Assembly: GCA_016934535.1 (NCBI GenBank)
Contig: JAFGSQ010000070.1
Coordinates: forward strand, 1-40,126
Source: a candidate division WOR-3 bacterium
GTDB lineage: Bacteria; SDB-A
Reading direction: 5' to 3'
Length of the DNA stretch: 40,126 nt
Notes under the pieces: generated by a model
Databases searched by the model: none
The model's input: the letters and a program-made list of their open reading frames with translations, nothing else
What the model was told of the DNA's origin: nothing
Part shown: piece after piece, positions 8,710 through 16,336 of the stretch
How the letters are laid out: every line of letters starts with the position of its first letter
Position numbering within the stretch: the first letter of the stretch is position 1
Position numbers and translations under genes: made by a program

Positions 8710-8738
8710 TTGACTTGACTTTCAATATTTAGGATAAT
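8710..8738 (+). promoter_or_regulatory. Sigma70-type promoter of tRNA-Met
   Basis: TTGACT at 8710-8715 and GATAAT at 8733-8738 are separated by exactly 17 nt. The predicted start of transcription, about 8745, is only a few bases before the mature tRNA 5' end at 8751. The element overlaps the start region of the divergent exoribonuclease gene. Confidence 0.8.
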
Positions 8739-8750
8739 TCATTTTTTTCC

Positions 8751-8824
8751 GGCGGCATAGCTCAGTAGGTTAGAGCAGTGGAATCATAATCCACGTGTCC
8801 GGGGTTCGACTCCCTGTGCCGCCA
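8751..8824 (+). tRNA. tRNA-Met (CAT anticodon)
   Basis: A full cloverleaf can be drawn. The acceptor stem is GGCGGCA with TGCCGCC, the D arm GCTC/GAGC, the anticodon stem GTGGA/TCCAC with loop ATCATAA (anticodon CAT), and the T arm CGGGG/CCCTG with loop TTCGACT; the discriminator is A. Position 1-72 is a normal G-C pair and the anticodon stem lacks the three G-C pairs of initiators, so it is not tRNA-fMet. Elongator Met and lysidine-modified Ile2 cannot be separated by eye. No CCA is encoded. It lies tail-to-tail with infB, 2 nt away. Confidence 0.93.
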
Positions 8825-8826
8825 CA

Positions 8827-10968
8827 TCACAATTCCCTTGTCAGAAGAAATTTATCGTAACATTCTATTATGTCGCCTTCCTGCGCCTCTCCGAGATCTT
8901 CAATCCCAATGCCGCATTCGAAGTTCGTCTCGACCTTTCTGACGTCGTCTTTGAACCTTTTCAGCGAATTTATTCTGCCCTGATGGATCACTTCTCCTTT
9001 TCTCTTAAGTCTCGCCGAAGTGCCTCTTTTTATTTCGCCGTCGAACACATAGCTTCCGCAAATCACTCCGGATTTTGATATAACGAAGACGTTTCTTATT
9101 TCAGCTTTTCCTATCACTCTTTCTTCGTATTCAGGCTCCAGAAGACCGCTCATAGCTTTTCTGATGGATTCGATAGCTTCGAAAATTATGTTGTAGGATT
9201 TTATGACAATGTTTCTCGCCGTCGCAAGCCTCGCAGCTTCAGTTCTCACAGGGACATTGTATGCTATTATTATCGAACCGGAAGACTGTGCGAGCAGTAC
9301 GTCATTTTCGTTTACGGGTCCCACTGCTTTGTGGACGATTGTGAGGCTTATTTCGTTCTGAGGCAGTCTCGCGAGACCGTCGGCGAGAGCTTCAAGGGAG
9401 CCTCCCACGTCGCATTTGAGTATCAGATTGAGCTTGTTCTGTTCTCCGTTTTCGAGAGCTATCTTCAAGGCTTCAGCCGTGAAAGTTTTCATCCTGCTCT
9501 GCTGTATTTTTTCGACCAAAATTCTCTTTCTTGCTATTTCTCTTGCTTTTCTTTCCTCCTGAACAACCTGAAAAGTGTCTCCGACGTCGGGAAGTTTATC
9601 GAAACCCATTATCTTCACAGGTTTTGAAGGCGATACATCGTTAATTTTTTCGTCGAATTCGTTGAACATGGCTCTTATTCTTCCGGAAGAACTGCCGGCT
9701 ATGAATGGATCTCCTGTCTTTGCGACACCCTCGGTTATCAGTATGTCTGCTATCATGCCTCTTCCTTTTTCAACCGAAGCCTCTATGACAGTTCCTTTTG
9801 CCTTGGTGTCAAAAGAAGTTTTCAGATCGAGCATTTCGGCTTCGATGATGATGGCGTCGAGAAGTTCGTTGATGCCTTCACCTGATTTGGCCGAAATGGG
9901 GACAAACTGCACTTTTCCTCCGTAATCTTCAACCATTATCTTGTGTTCCAGAAGCTGCTGTTTTACTTTTTCTATGTTTCCCCTTCCGAGATCTATCTTG
10001 TTCGCTGCGACTATAATCGGAATACCGGCCGCTTTGACATGATCTATGGCTTCCACTGTTTGGGGCTTGACGCCGTCATTGACCGCGACGACAAGAACGC
10101 AAATATCCGTAAGCTGGGCGCCGCGGGCTCTCATAGCAGTAAAAAGTTCGTGGCCGGGCGTGTCGAGAAAAGTGATTTTTTCTTTGTTGTGCTCCACTTC
10201 GTAAGCGCTGATGTGCTGAGTTATCGAGCCTACTTCCTGTTCGGCGACCCTGCTTCTTCGTATGTAGTCCAAAAGGGACGTTTTCCCGTGGTCGACATGT
10301 CCCATCACTGAAACGATTGGCGCCCTTTTGTTAAGAACGGCTGGTTTTTCCTCTTCGTCGGTCTCCTTTTCGAGGATGTCCTCTCCCCATTCCGGAAGAA
10401 GCTCCACTTCGTAGCCGAATTCGTCCGCCACAGCCGAAATAACATCATTGTCCAGTCTCTGATTCACAGACACGACAAGTCCCAGAGAAAGACAGATGGA
10501 TATTATGTTGTTCGGTTCAGTGTCGAGTCTTTTGGCCAGTTCAGTGACTGACATGAACTCGCTGACCTTTAAAACTTTTTTGTCTTCTTCGACCTGCTCC
10601 GGGGCTGACTTGACGTCAATTTTCTTTTTTCTTCTCTTGTCCCCGCTGCGTATCTGGTGAAGGGTTTGTGTCAGTTTTGAGTCCACTACGACTTTATCAA
10701 CAAATTTCTTGCGTCTTTTTGACTTTTTTCCATCTTTTTTCTTTTCAGCTCCGGTGTCGGATTCACTCATTTTTTTCTTTTTCTCTTCTTCGAGCCTCGC
10801 CGATTCCCTTTCCTGATCAAATCTCTTCTTGACCGCTTCTTCCATTTCCGGAAGCATCGCGCTCATGTGATTCTTGACTTCGTAACCCAAGCCCTGCAGA
10901 AGATTGACCAAAGCTATCGAAGTCAATCCGAATTCTTTGGCGGCCTGATAAATTCTCTTATTCGCCAT
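8827..10968 (-). CDS. infB: Translation initiation factor IF-2
   Basis: IF-2 is the GTPase that delivers initiator fMet-tRNA to the 30S subunit and promotes 50S joining. The 713-residue protein starts with an IF2_N domain (about 1-50), followed by a Lys-rich linker (60-120) and a second IF2_N-like domain (135-190). The G domain has G1 GHVDHGKT at 223-230, G3 DTPGHE and G4 NKID. The C-terminal domains II-IV end in [17 protein letters not shown]. The start ATG gives [14 protein letters not shown], as usual for the family. It follows nusA by 28 bp, the conserved nusA-infB order; rbfA and truB are not downstream. Confidence 0.98.
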   Translation of the reverse strand: MANKRIYQAAKEFGLTSIALVNLLQGLGYEVKNHMSAMLPEMEEAVKKRFDQERESARLEEEKKKKMSESDTGAEKKKDGKKSKRRKKFVDKVVVDSKLTQTLHQIRSGDKRRKKKIDVKSAPEQVEEDKKVLKVSEFMSVTELAKRLDTEPNNIISICLSLGLVVSVNQRLDNDVISAVADEFGYEVELLPEWGEDILEKETDEEEKPAVLNKRAPIVSVMGHVDHGKTSLLDYIRRSRVAEQEVGSITQHISAYEVEHNKEKITFLDTPGHELFTAMRARGAQLTDICVLVVAVNDGVKPQTVEAIDHVKAAGIPIIVAANKIDLGRGNIEKVKQQLLEHKIMVEDYGGKVQFVPISAKSGEGINELLDAIIIEAEMLDLKTSFDTKAKGTVIEASVEKGRGMIADILITEGVAKTGDPFIAGSSSGRIRAMFNEFDEKINDVSPSKPVKIMGFDKLPDVGDTFQVVQEERKAREIARKRILVEKIQQSRMKTFTAEALKIALENGEQNKLNLILKCDVGGSLEALADGLARLPQNEISLTIVHKAVGPVNENDVLLAQSSGSIIIAYNVPVRTEAARLATARNIVIKSYNIIFEAIESIRKAMSGLLEPEYEERVIGKAEIRNVFVISKSGVICGSYVFDGEIKRGTSARLKRKGEVIHQGRINSLKRFKDDVRKVETNFECGIGIEDLGEAQEGDIIECYDKFLLTREL

Positions 10969-10996
10969 CTATCCCCCTAAATATTATTCTCACTTT

Positions 10997-12253
10997 TTAC
11001 ATCTCCGATATTTCGCTTATTTCGTCGATAGCCTTTCGTATTGCGGGGATGTCTTTTTCCTCTACACCCTTGAGTTCCAGTATTTCTTCGTCCGTTGCGG
11101 TGTTGAGCGCGAGCAGGTCCTCGTAATTTTTTGACAGGGCTTTAATCACTTTTTTTGTAAGTGTCGTCAGTTTGTCGGGAGTGGTTTTTTTCAAAAAATC
11201 GCTTCTTCTCGTCTCTTTAACCGAAGTAATGTTTGAAATGTCTATTTTCCATCCGGTGAGCTTGCTCGCCAGTCTTGCGTTCTGCCCGTTTTTCCCTATC
11301 GCGAGAAGATACTGATCGTCCGCCACGACGACGAAAGCTTTTTTCTCCTGTTCGTCAAGTTTAATCTTTTCTATTGTTGCCGGAGCAAGTGCTCTGCTTA
11401 TGAAAACTTCCGGTTCGGAAGACCACAATACTATGTCGATTTTTTCTCCGCTCAGTTCCTTGACTATTGATTGGACTCTCGATCCTTTCATCCCGACGCA
11501 CGCACCTACGGGATCTATCCTTTCATCTTTCGAAGACACCGAGATTTTGGCTCTTTCGCCAGGATCTCTGGCGACCGACATTATCTTGATTATACCTTCG
11601 TATATTTCCGGAACTTCGTTTATGAAAAGTTTGATAAGAAAATCGTTGCTTGTCCTGGAAAGAACGACGTACGGGCTTTTTTGTTTTTCCTGGATGTCCA
11701 TGATGAGTGCTTTTATTCTCTGGCCCTGATGCCATCTTTCTTTGAGTATCTGATCTTTTCCCGACAGCATCCCTTCGGATTTTCCGAGGTCGACAATAAT
11801 CGAATTCTTTCCGACCTGCTGAACCTGACCGCTGACTATTTCCCCTATCTTTACCTTGAACTCACTCAAAACTCTTTCTTTCTCGGCTTCCTTGATTTTT
11901 TGACCGAGCAGGGTCCTGATATTCAGAATGTTCCCCTTGCTAAGTTCTTTGAGGCTGAGGGCTTTTTTGACTTTGTCACCCAAAACGGCAGTCGGCACAA
12001 TTTCCCCGGCTTCAGCAAGGGAAATCTCGAGGTCGGGCTCTTCGACATTCTCGACTACTTCAAGTTCTATGAAAGCTTCAATTCCGCCTTTTTCGTTTAT
12101 ATTGACTTCTATACCGTCAACTCTGCCGTGAAGCTTTTTGAAAGCTGAAACGAGCGTGTCTTCGAGGGCTTTTTGCAGAACGGACTCATCCAGATCTTTG
12201 TCCATTGAAATCTCTTTTATAGTGTCAATTATTTCGTCCCCGGCATTGATCAC
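10997..12253 (-). CDS. nusA: Transcription termination/antitermination factor NusA
   Basis: NusA binds RNA polymerase and modulates pausing, termination and rRNA antitermination. The 418-residue protein has the N-terminal polymerase-binding domain (1-125), an S1 domain (about 135-200, GEIVSGQVQQVGKNSIIVDLG), two KH domains with GACVGMKGSRVQSI and IGKNGQNARLASKLTG, and a short C-terminal helix-hairpin-helix segment near 375-415. The start is GTG (12251-12253) with AGGAGG 4 nt upstream; an ATG just upstream is immediately followed by TGA. rimP, often first in this operon, is missing. The leader has two hairpins (12269-12310). Confidence 0.97.
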   Translation of the reverse strand: MINAGDEIIDTIKEISMDKDLDESVLQKALEDTLVSAFKKLHGRVDGIEVNINEKGGIEAFIELEVVENVEEPDLEISLAEAGEIVPTAVLGDKVKKALSLKELSKGNILNIRTLLGQKIKEAEKERVLSEFKVKIGEIVSGQVQQVGKNSIIVDLGKSEGMLSGKDQILKERWHQGQRIKALIMDIQEKQKSPYVVLSRTSNDFLIKLFINEVPEIYEGIIKIMSVARDPGERAKISVSSKDERIDPVGACVGMKGSRVQSIVKELSGEKIDIVLWSSEPEVFISRALAPATIEKIKLDEQEKKAFVVVADDQYLLAIGKNGQNARLASKLTGWKIDISNITSVKETRRSDFLKKTTPDKLTTLTKKVIKALSKNYEDLLALNTATDEEILELKGVEEKDIPAIRKAIDEISEISEM

Positions 12254-12268
12254 ATGACCTCCTCGACT

Positions 12269-12310
12269 AAAAAAAAAGCGTAGACCGCTTAATTCAAGTT
12301 TTCTTGAATT
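12269..12310 (-). promoter_or_regulatory. Two leader hairpins upstream of nusA, one terminator-like
   Basis: Read on the minus strand, the leader first forms a hairpin with arms AATTCAAG and CTTGAATT around AAAA (12310-12291). A short hairpin follows, AAGCG and CGCTT around GTCTA, running directly into nine T residues (12290-12269). The T-tract ends 5 nt before the AGGAGG of nusA. The second hairpin has the layout of a weak intrinsic terminator. It could be an attenuator through which NusA controls its own operon, which is inference. Confidence 0.5.
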
Positions 12311-12394
12311 TTTATTGACTCAGTATTTTCGCTAAAAAGTAAATTTACCATTTAATTACCTGTTTTACAACTTTCATTTCTTATTTTTTTGTTG

Positions 12395-12423
12395 TTGACA
12401 AAGCTTTTAAATGCTGTTATAAA
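12395..12423 (+). promoter_or_regulatory. Strong sigma70-type promoter of the DUF4878-like lipoprotein gene
   Basis: TTGACA (12395-12400), a perfect -35, is followed after exactly 17 nt by TATAAA (12418-12423). The predicted transcript starts near 12430, about 30 nt before the ATG, and includes an AGGAGG ribosome-binding site at 12449-12454. Confidence 0.85.
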
Positions 12424-12460
12424 CTTTCTCGTTGTTTTTCAAAACAAAAGGAGGAAATCT

Positions 12461-12937
12461 ATGACGAGAAAGATAGCGATTAGCGTTGTATTAGGTTTGG
12501 CTCTGATAGCTGCTTTCGGTTGCTTCAAAAAGAGCTCGGGACCTTCAGATGTAGTCAATCAATTCGCCGCCGCAATGAAAGCCGGAGAATATGAAAAAGC
12601 CGTCGGTTTCATGTCTGAAAAATCAATCAACAAAGCTTCCGAAGCTTTTGACATGATCTTTTCCATAGCCGAATCAGATCCCGACATGAAAGCCGAATTC
12701 GAAAAAGAACTCGGCGTTTCTTTGGACGAATTCAAAGCCATGAATCCCAGCCAGAGACTTGCCAAAATCCTGTCCATGTCACCCGATGAAAATCCTTTCA
12801 AGGACATCGAATACACGGTTTTATCAGAGACTATAGACGGTGAAAAAGCCACTGTCAAAGTTAAAACAGGCGACGAAGAAGATGAGATAACGCTCATTAA
12901 AGAAAACGGCGCTTGGAAAATAGACATGGAGATGTAA
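12461..12937 (+). CDS. DUF4878-like lipoprotein
   Basis: The 158-residue product has a lipoprotein signal peptide (MTRKIAISVVLGLALIAAFGC, acylated Cys21). The NTF2-like body begins SDVVNQFAAAMKAGEYEKAVGFMS and ends GDEEDEITLIKENGAWKIDMEM, the usual start and end of DUF4878/lumazine-binding-like domains. The function is unknown; it is probably a periplasmic or membrane-anchored binding protein. The ATG at 12461 has AGGAGG 6 nt upstream, whereas the longer open frame from 12389 lies over the promoter. It is the only plus-strand gene in its area and has its own promoter and terminator, so it is monocistronic and probably well expressed. Confidence 0.9.
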   Translation: MTRKIAISVVLGLALIAAFGCFKKSSGPSDVVNQFAAAMKAGEYEKAVGFMSEKSINKASEAFDMIFSIAESDPDMKAEFEKELGVSLDEFKAMNPSQRLAKILSMSPDENPFKDIEYTVLSETIDGEKATVKVKTGDEEDEITLIKENGAWKIDMEM

Positions 12938-12956
12938 GTTTCCGACAATATATTTG

Positions 12957-12990
12957 TCAAAAAGGCGGAACATGTTCCGCCTTTTTTTTT
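12957..12990 (+). terminator. Rho-independent terminator of the lipoprotein gene
   Basis: A near-perfect palindrome, arms AAGGCGGAA and TTCCGCCTT around CATG, runs into ten T residues (12981-12990). It sits 20 nt after the stop codon of the plus-strand lipoprotein gene. An almost identical copy follows at 13067-13094. Confidence 0.95.
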
Positions 12991-13009
12991 GATTCCTATT
13001 CTTTTTCTA

Positions 13010-13060
13010 TTATTCTTCTATGAGTTTTATAAAGTACAGATTCTTGTTTTTCTCATTTTT
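13010..13060 (-). pseudogene. Degenerate copy of the 3' end of the 2H phosphoesterase gene
   Basis: Translated on the minus strand this segment reads NEKNKNLYFIKLIEE and then a TAA stop (13010-13012). The real gene just to the right ends NDGKFKELDFIKL. The DNA match is clear at TTTATAAAGT-A/C-CAG (13026-13039 against 13117-13130). No start codon or upstream frame is present, so this is a remnant of a local duplication rather than a gene. Confidence 0.5.
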
Positions 13061-13066
13061 TTTTAT

Positions 13067-13094
13067 AAGGCGGAACAGTTCCGCCTTTTTTTTT
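13067..13094 (+). terminator. Second copy of the lipoprotein terminator
   Basis: AAGGCGGAA and TTCCGCCTT pair around a CAG loop and are followed by a run of T residues, so the orientation is plus strand, as for the first copy 105 bp to the left. No gene on the plus strand lies between them. On the minus strand only TTAT follows, so it would not terminate the convergent 2H phosphoesterase gene well. It may act as a fail-safe terminator, or simply be a by-product of the local duplication. Confidence 0.85.
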
Positions 13095-13109
13095 CTCAAA
13101 ATTTTCAGT

Positions 13110-13634
13110 TCAGAGCTTTATAAAGTCCAGCTCTTTGAATTTTCCGTCATTTTCTATAATCATGTATGAAATTCTGTCAACCGTGAATTCAATCTCACTC
13201 AAGCCGTCGTCAACATAACTTTTAGCTCTTATAAATTTATCATCATCTTCGAAATACCCTATGGTTACGTGCTTTTTAAAATCGAAAGAAGTGTTGAAAT
13301 AAAACGGGCATTCAAGACTCAGCTTTTTTCTCATCAAGTCAATGACTCCCGCGTCGTGCGGTTCGAGCCAAAGTATTTTCAATCCGTTTGAAAAAGATCC
13401 GGTTTTGCCCAATATAACCTTAAACGGTTCAAAAATCCGGACGGCTTCTTTTATCCTGTCTCTTTTTTTGAACCACCCTTCTCTATCGATAAACGGAATG
13501 TCCGATATGGTTATGTGCGGAGGCAGGATGCCGAAAAAGCGGTCGAAATCGGCTCTCCAAATATCTATTGTCTCGGCGGCTTTTCCGGTTATTATAATGC
13601 CAAGTTCGCTGTCGCCCGGATCAAGAGTTTTCAT
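13110..13634 (-). CDS. 2'-5' RNA ligase family (2H phosphoesterase) protein
   Basis: The 174-residue protein carries the two HxT motifs of the 2H superfamily: PPHITI (His40) and KKHVTIGYF (His122). Relatives hydrolyse or ligate 2'-5' or cyclic phosphodiester bonds in RNA or nucleotides; the actual substrate here is unknown. It is distinct from the ThpR homologue at 27422-27958. The start overlaps the stop of the Nudix remnant by 4 bp (ATGA), so it is probably the last gene of the polysaccharide transcription unit. It is convergent with the DUF4878-like lipoprotein gene. Confidence 0.85.
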   Translation of the reverse strand: MKTLDPGDSELGIIITGKAAETIDIWRADFDRFFGILPPHITISDIPFIDREGWFKKRDRIKEAVRIFEPFKVILGKTGSFSNGLKILWLEPHDAGVIDLMRKKLSLECPFYFNTSFDFKKHVTIGYFEDDDKFIRAKSYVDDGLSEIEFTVDRISYMIIENDGKFKELDFIKL

Positions 13635-13843
13635 TTTCTGTTTTTTCCGACAAACTCGTCAATTGCATCTCTGTTGCACCTGAAAGGAATTTTTGGCATA
13701 TCGTCGAAGGTGAAAAACGCGGCGTCCTGAGCGTCGTCTCCGGGACTGATTTCACCTTGTATGACTGAGGCCAAAAACACGGCGACCAGAACGTCACCAT
13801 AGTATTTTTTTCTTTTTATTACGATAGCGGCCGAGGCCGGCAT
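13631..13843 (-). pseudogene. Truncated Nudix hydrolase remnant
   Basis: The 70-residue frame contains only the C-terminal part of a Nudix fold: GDVLVAVFLASV, then EISPGDDAQDAAFFTFDDMP and IPFRCNRDAIDEF, matching the strand and helix that follow the Nudix box in ADP-ribose/NADH-pyrophosphatase-type members. The catalytic box (GX5EX7REUXEEXGU) is absent. Upstream, the frame stays open for only 11 more codons before a TGA inside the end of the glycosyltransferase gene, and there is no ribosome-binding site. It is either a remnant or a domain-only protein. It overlaps the 2H phosphoesterase start by 4 bp. Confidence 0.6.
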
Positions 13844-13863
13844 TCGAACATGCTGGGCAAAAG

Positions 13864-14976
13864 TTATATTCTGTCATCAGTCTCCCCCTGCCGGAAAAAC
13901 GAAACGTACAACTCTTGAAGTCTCTTTTTCTCACTTTCCCAGGAATATTCGCTTTTTTTTAGCATCAGGTTTTCAAGTATCGCGCCTCTTGTTTTTTCGT
14001 CGAACAGGATTTTATTTACAGCCGTAACTATGCTTTCCGTATCTCTCTCGTCAGCGCAAAGACCGATGCCCTTTTTTTCTATCAAGTCGCGCATGACAGG
14101 GTGGCTCGATCCGACCTGCGGTATGCTCAGGCAAGCGTAATCGAATATTTTGTTTGCTGAAGAAAGTCTGTTGTTGATGCAATTACCGGATATAAGCGAC
14201 AGTCCTGCATCAGCCTCGGCGAGTCCCTCGGCAAGTTTTTCCCCCTCCGCCCATCCGGCAAAGACTACGTCAGCTCCGGTTTTTCCGGCAATTTTTTTGA
14301 ATTCGCTTTCGCTGTTCCCGCTGCCGAAGACTGTCAATTGAACTCCATCCAAACGGCTGACAGCTTCAAGGATTTTCTCAAACCCTCTGCCGGGCACAAG
14401 CGCGCTGTGATAAACGATCCTCTTTTTGCCAGCCTTTTTTTTATCGTATTTTACAGAGCCTATCAAGTCGCTCGCATTCATGACTACGGCAGGATCGAAC
14501 TGCAGTTTTCTGTACCTTCTGAGCATTCTCGACAGGTGCCTGTTTACGGTTATCACAGCGTCGGCTTTTCCCGCAAAATAAATTTCTGTCATAGCCCACA
14601 GACACCTTTTGAAGCGTTTGTTCCTGAGTTCTTTCACTCCAGTCGCGAATTCGTGGCTGTCGTAAATAAATTTACACCGGTTGATTCTCGACAGGCAATA
14701 GCCTGCCGGCAATGTGTTGGCGTCGTGACAATGAACAGCGGCGGGATATGGGTGATTTCCGGCAAAGATCGCGCACAGCCAGAAAACGGCAAACCGCAGC
14801 GGGGTTCTTGTCCACGGGCCTGTTTTAACCGGCACGAAAATCACTTTTCCGATTTTCGTCTTTTTTTTGTTTTTTTCGGAAGGATAGAGAACGGTGACGC
14901 CGAATCCGATTTCACAAAGAGCTTTCGCTTCCTTTAAAATCCTTCTGTCGGAAGTCGCTTCTGAAAACACGAGCAT
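13864..14976 (-). CDS. Glycosyltransferase family 4 protein
   Basis: The 370-residue GT-B glycosyltransferase would transfer a sugar from a nucleotide donor during surface-polysaccharide assembly. The N-terminal Rossmann half shows MLVFSEATSDRRILKEAKAL, AVHCHDANTLPAGY and YDSHEF. The C-terminal half has IVYHSALVPGRGFEKILEAV and the donor-binding region around SSANKIFDYACLSIPQVGS. The ATG at 14976 is the first start after an in-frame TAA and has no clear SD; the family N-terminus begins about here. It follows the deacetylase-like gene by 25 bp in a polysaccharide operon. Donor and acceptor cannot be named. Confidence 0.92.
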   Translation of the reverse strand: MLVFSEATSDRRILKEAKALCEIGFGVTVLYPSEKNKKKTKIGKVIFVPVKTGPWTRTPLRFAVFWLCAIFAGNHPYPAAVHCHDANTLPAGYCLSRINRCKFIYDSHEFATGVKELRNKRFKRCLWAMTEIYFAGKADAVITVNRHLSRMLRRYRKLQFDPAVVMNASDLIGSVKYDKKKAGKKRIVYHSALVPGRGFEKILEAVSRLDGVQLTVFGSGNSESEFKKIAGKTGADVVFAGWAEGEKLAEGLAEADAGLSLISGNCINNRLSSANKIFDYACLSIPQVGSSHPVMRDLIEKKGIGLCADERDTESIVTAVNKILFDEKTRGAILENLMLKKSEYSWESEKKRLQELYVSFFRQGETDDRI

Positions 14977-15001
14977 TAAAATTTCGGTTCTTTCAGTTTT
15001 T

Positions 15002-16336
15002 TTAATTTAAAACCACCTCGTCACCGCAAAAAAGCGAAACTTTGAATTCTGAAGGACCGATCTTTTCAATCTTTCCATTTCCTCGGATTTCCGGGAAACA
15101 TCTTTTATCCATAAAGGATAAAACAGCGTTTTTAAGATCGGAACCCGCTCTGAGAATATTTTTACCATTGACCGGCCTAAGTCTTTTTTTTGCGTCAATA
15201 TATTCCTCTATTTCTGAAAGAGGGGCTATCCATGCGCTTTCTTTCTTCGCTTCAGTGAGGATGCTCTCGTAAATTTCGCTGAAACGGCCGTCAAACATTT
15301 CCGAAAACATCCTCTGATGCCACAACAGGTTGAGGATGCCTTTTCTTTTTTTTATGGAATCTGCATAATCAGGAGAATATTCCTGACCCGCAATTAAAGC
15401 CATGTCGGTTAAAGTAATCGGGAATTCCGTGATTTTCAGTCTTCTTGAAATTTCTTTGTGCCAGGGTGCGTAATAAGAGCAGGAAGGCCTGACAAACTCC
15501 CATTTTCTGGGATGGGCGACAGACGAGTCGTAAGCGAACCCGGCAAGCTCCGCATCGTAAAGAGCTTCTTCGCTTTCAAGCAGGTAATGATATCTCAGAC
15601 CTGTGACATTCTTTTCCGAAGCCCTTTCGATTTTACTTTTCTCTTTCTTCAGCCTTCCGGGATTCTTTTTCGATTGAATGCTCGCATGAAGAGCTATTTC
15701 CCACCCTCCGACAGCTAAATCTTTAAGTACCGTCTTCATTTTCTCTGCGTCGTATCTTCTGCCGTGAGCGTCTCTTTTTACAGCGAGAAAAAAAAACGTC
15801 GATTTTACGCCTATCTTCCCCTCGAAATCCCTGAGTTTTTCAATGCAATAATAAGGATCCTCTTTCGGGTTGAAAAGAAATTTCAAAGATTCACGAAAAG
15901 AATACGAGTGGTTTTTTTTCAGAAGATTGCGTGTAAAATTCGTCGGTGAAAAAAATCTGGTCCTGTCGACGTCGTGAGTCGGAGAAACCGCGTAAGGCGC
16001 TCCATTAGGCCAGCGTGAAACAAAACAAGCTCTGTCTGAAAATTTTTCTGCGGTTTTCGAATAAACGGTCCAGGCAAAATCCTCCAAAAAGAATTCGTTT
16101 GCAGCTCTCTTTTCAGCGAAAGCCTCTGACAGTTGAGCCAAATCATCCGTATGAATTTCCAATCGCACGTTAAACCTGCCGGAGTCTTTTCTATCTCTGA
16201 ACACTATATCGCAGGGAAGCCTGTCTACGACAAAATGTACGAGACCCGACATTTCCAAAGCGGTCTTTATCCAACTGCAATACTCGCTCTTGTTCCTGAG
16301 AGATATTTTTGGGTCAAGGACCTTTATTATCTGCAA
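15002..16336 (-). CDS. Polysaccharide deacetylase-like protein
   Basis: The 444-residue protein has a NodB-type carbohydrate esterase core. THDVD (residues 120-124) supplies the paired Asp, VKSTFFFLAV is the strand after the first motif, and GGWEIALHAS with His217 matches the second metal motif. An N-terminal domain of about 110 residues precedes it, as in proteins annotated as polysaccharide deacetylase with a DUF7033-like front. It probably removes acetyl groups from a surface glycan or its lipid-linked precursor. The start appears to be TTG (16334-16336), overlapping the GNAT-like gene by 10 bp. Confidence 0.82.
   Translation of the reverse strand: MQIIKVLDPKISLRNKSEYCSWIKTALEMSGLVHFVVDRLPCDIVFRDRKDSGRFNVRLEIHTDDLAQLSEAFAEKRAANEFFLEDFAWTVYSKTAEKFSDRACFVSRWPNGAPYAVSPTHDVDRTRFFSPTNFTRNLLKKNHSYSFRESLKFLFNPKEDPYYCIEKLRDFEGKIGVKSTFFFLAVKRDAHGRRYDAEKMKTVLKDLAVGGWEIALHASIQSKKNPGRLKKEKSKIERASEKNVTGLRYHYLLESEEALYDAELAGFAYDSSVAHPRKWEFVRPSCSYYAPWHKEISRRLKITEFPITLTDMALIAGQEYSPDYADSIKKRKGILNLLWHQRMFSEMFDGRFSEIYESILTEAKKESAWIAPLSEIEEYIDAKKRLRPVNGKNILRAGSDLKNAVLSFMDKRCFPEIRGNGKIEKIGPSEFKVSLFCGDEVVLN

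Noticed and set aside
8751-8824. Initiator tRNA-fMet
   Set aside because: G1-C72 pairing and the anticodon stem GTGGA/TCCAC do not fit an initiator.
11471-12148. 225-codon plus-strand frame opposite nusA
   Set aside because: nusA has clear domains on the minus strand; the plus-strand frame has aromatic-rich shadow composition and no start signals.
13067-13094. Second terminator as the terminator of the convergent 2H phosphoesterase gene
   Set aside because: Its T-tract is on the plus strand; on the minus strand only TTAT follows, so it would be weak there.
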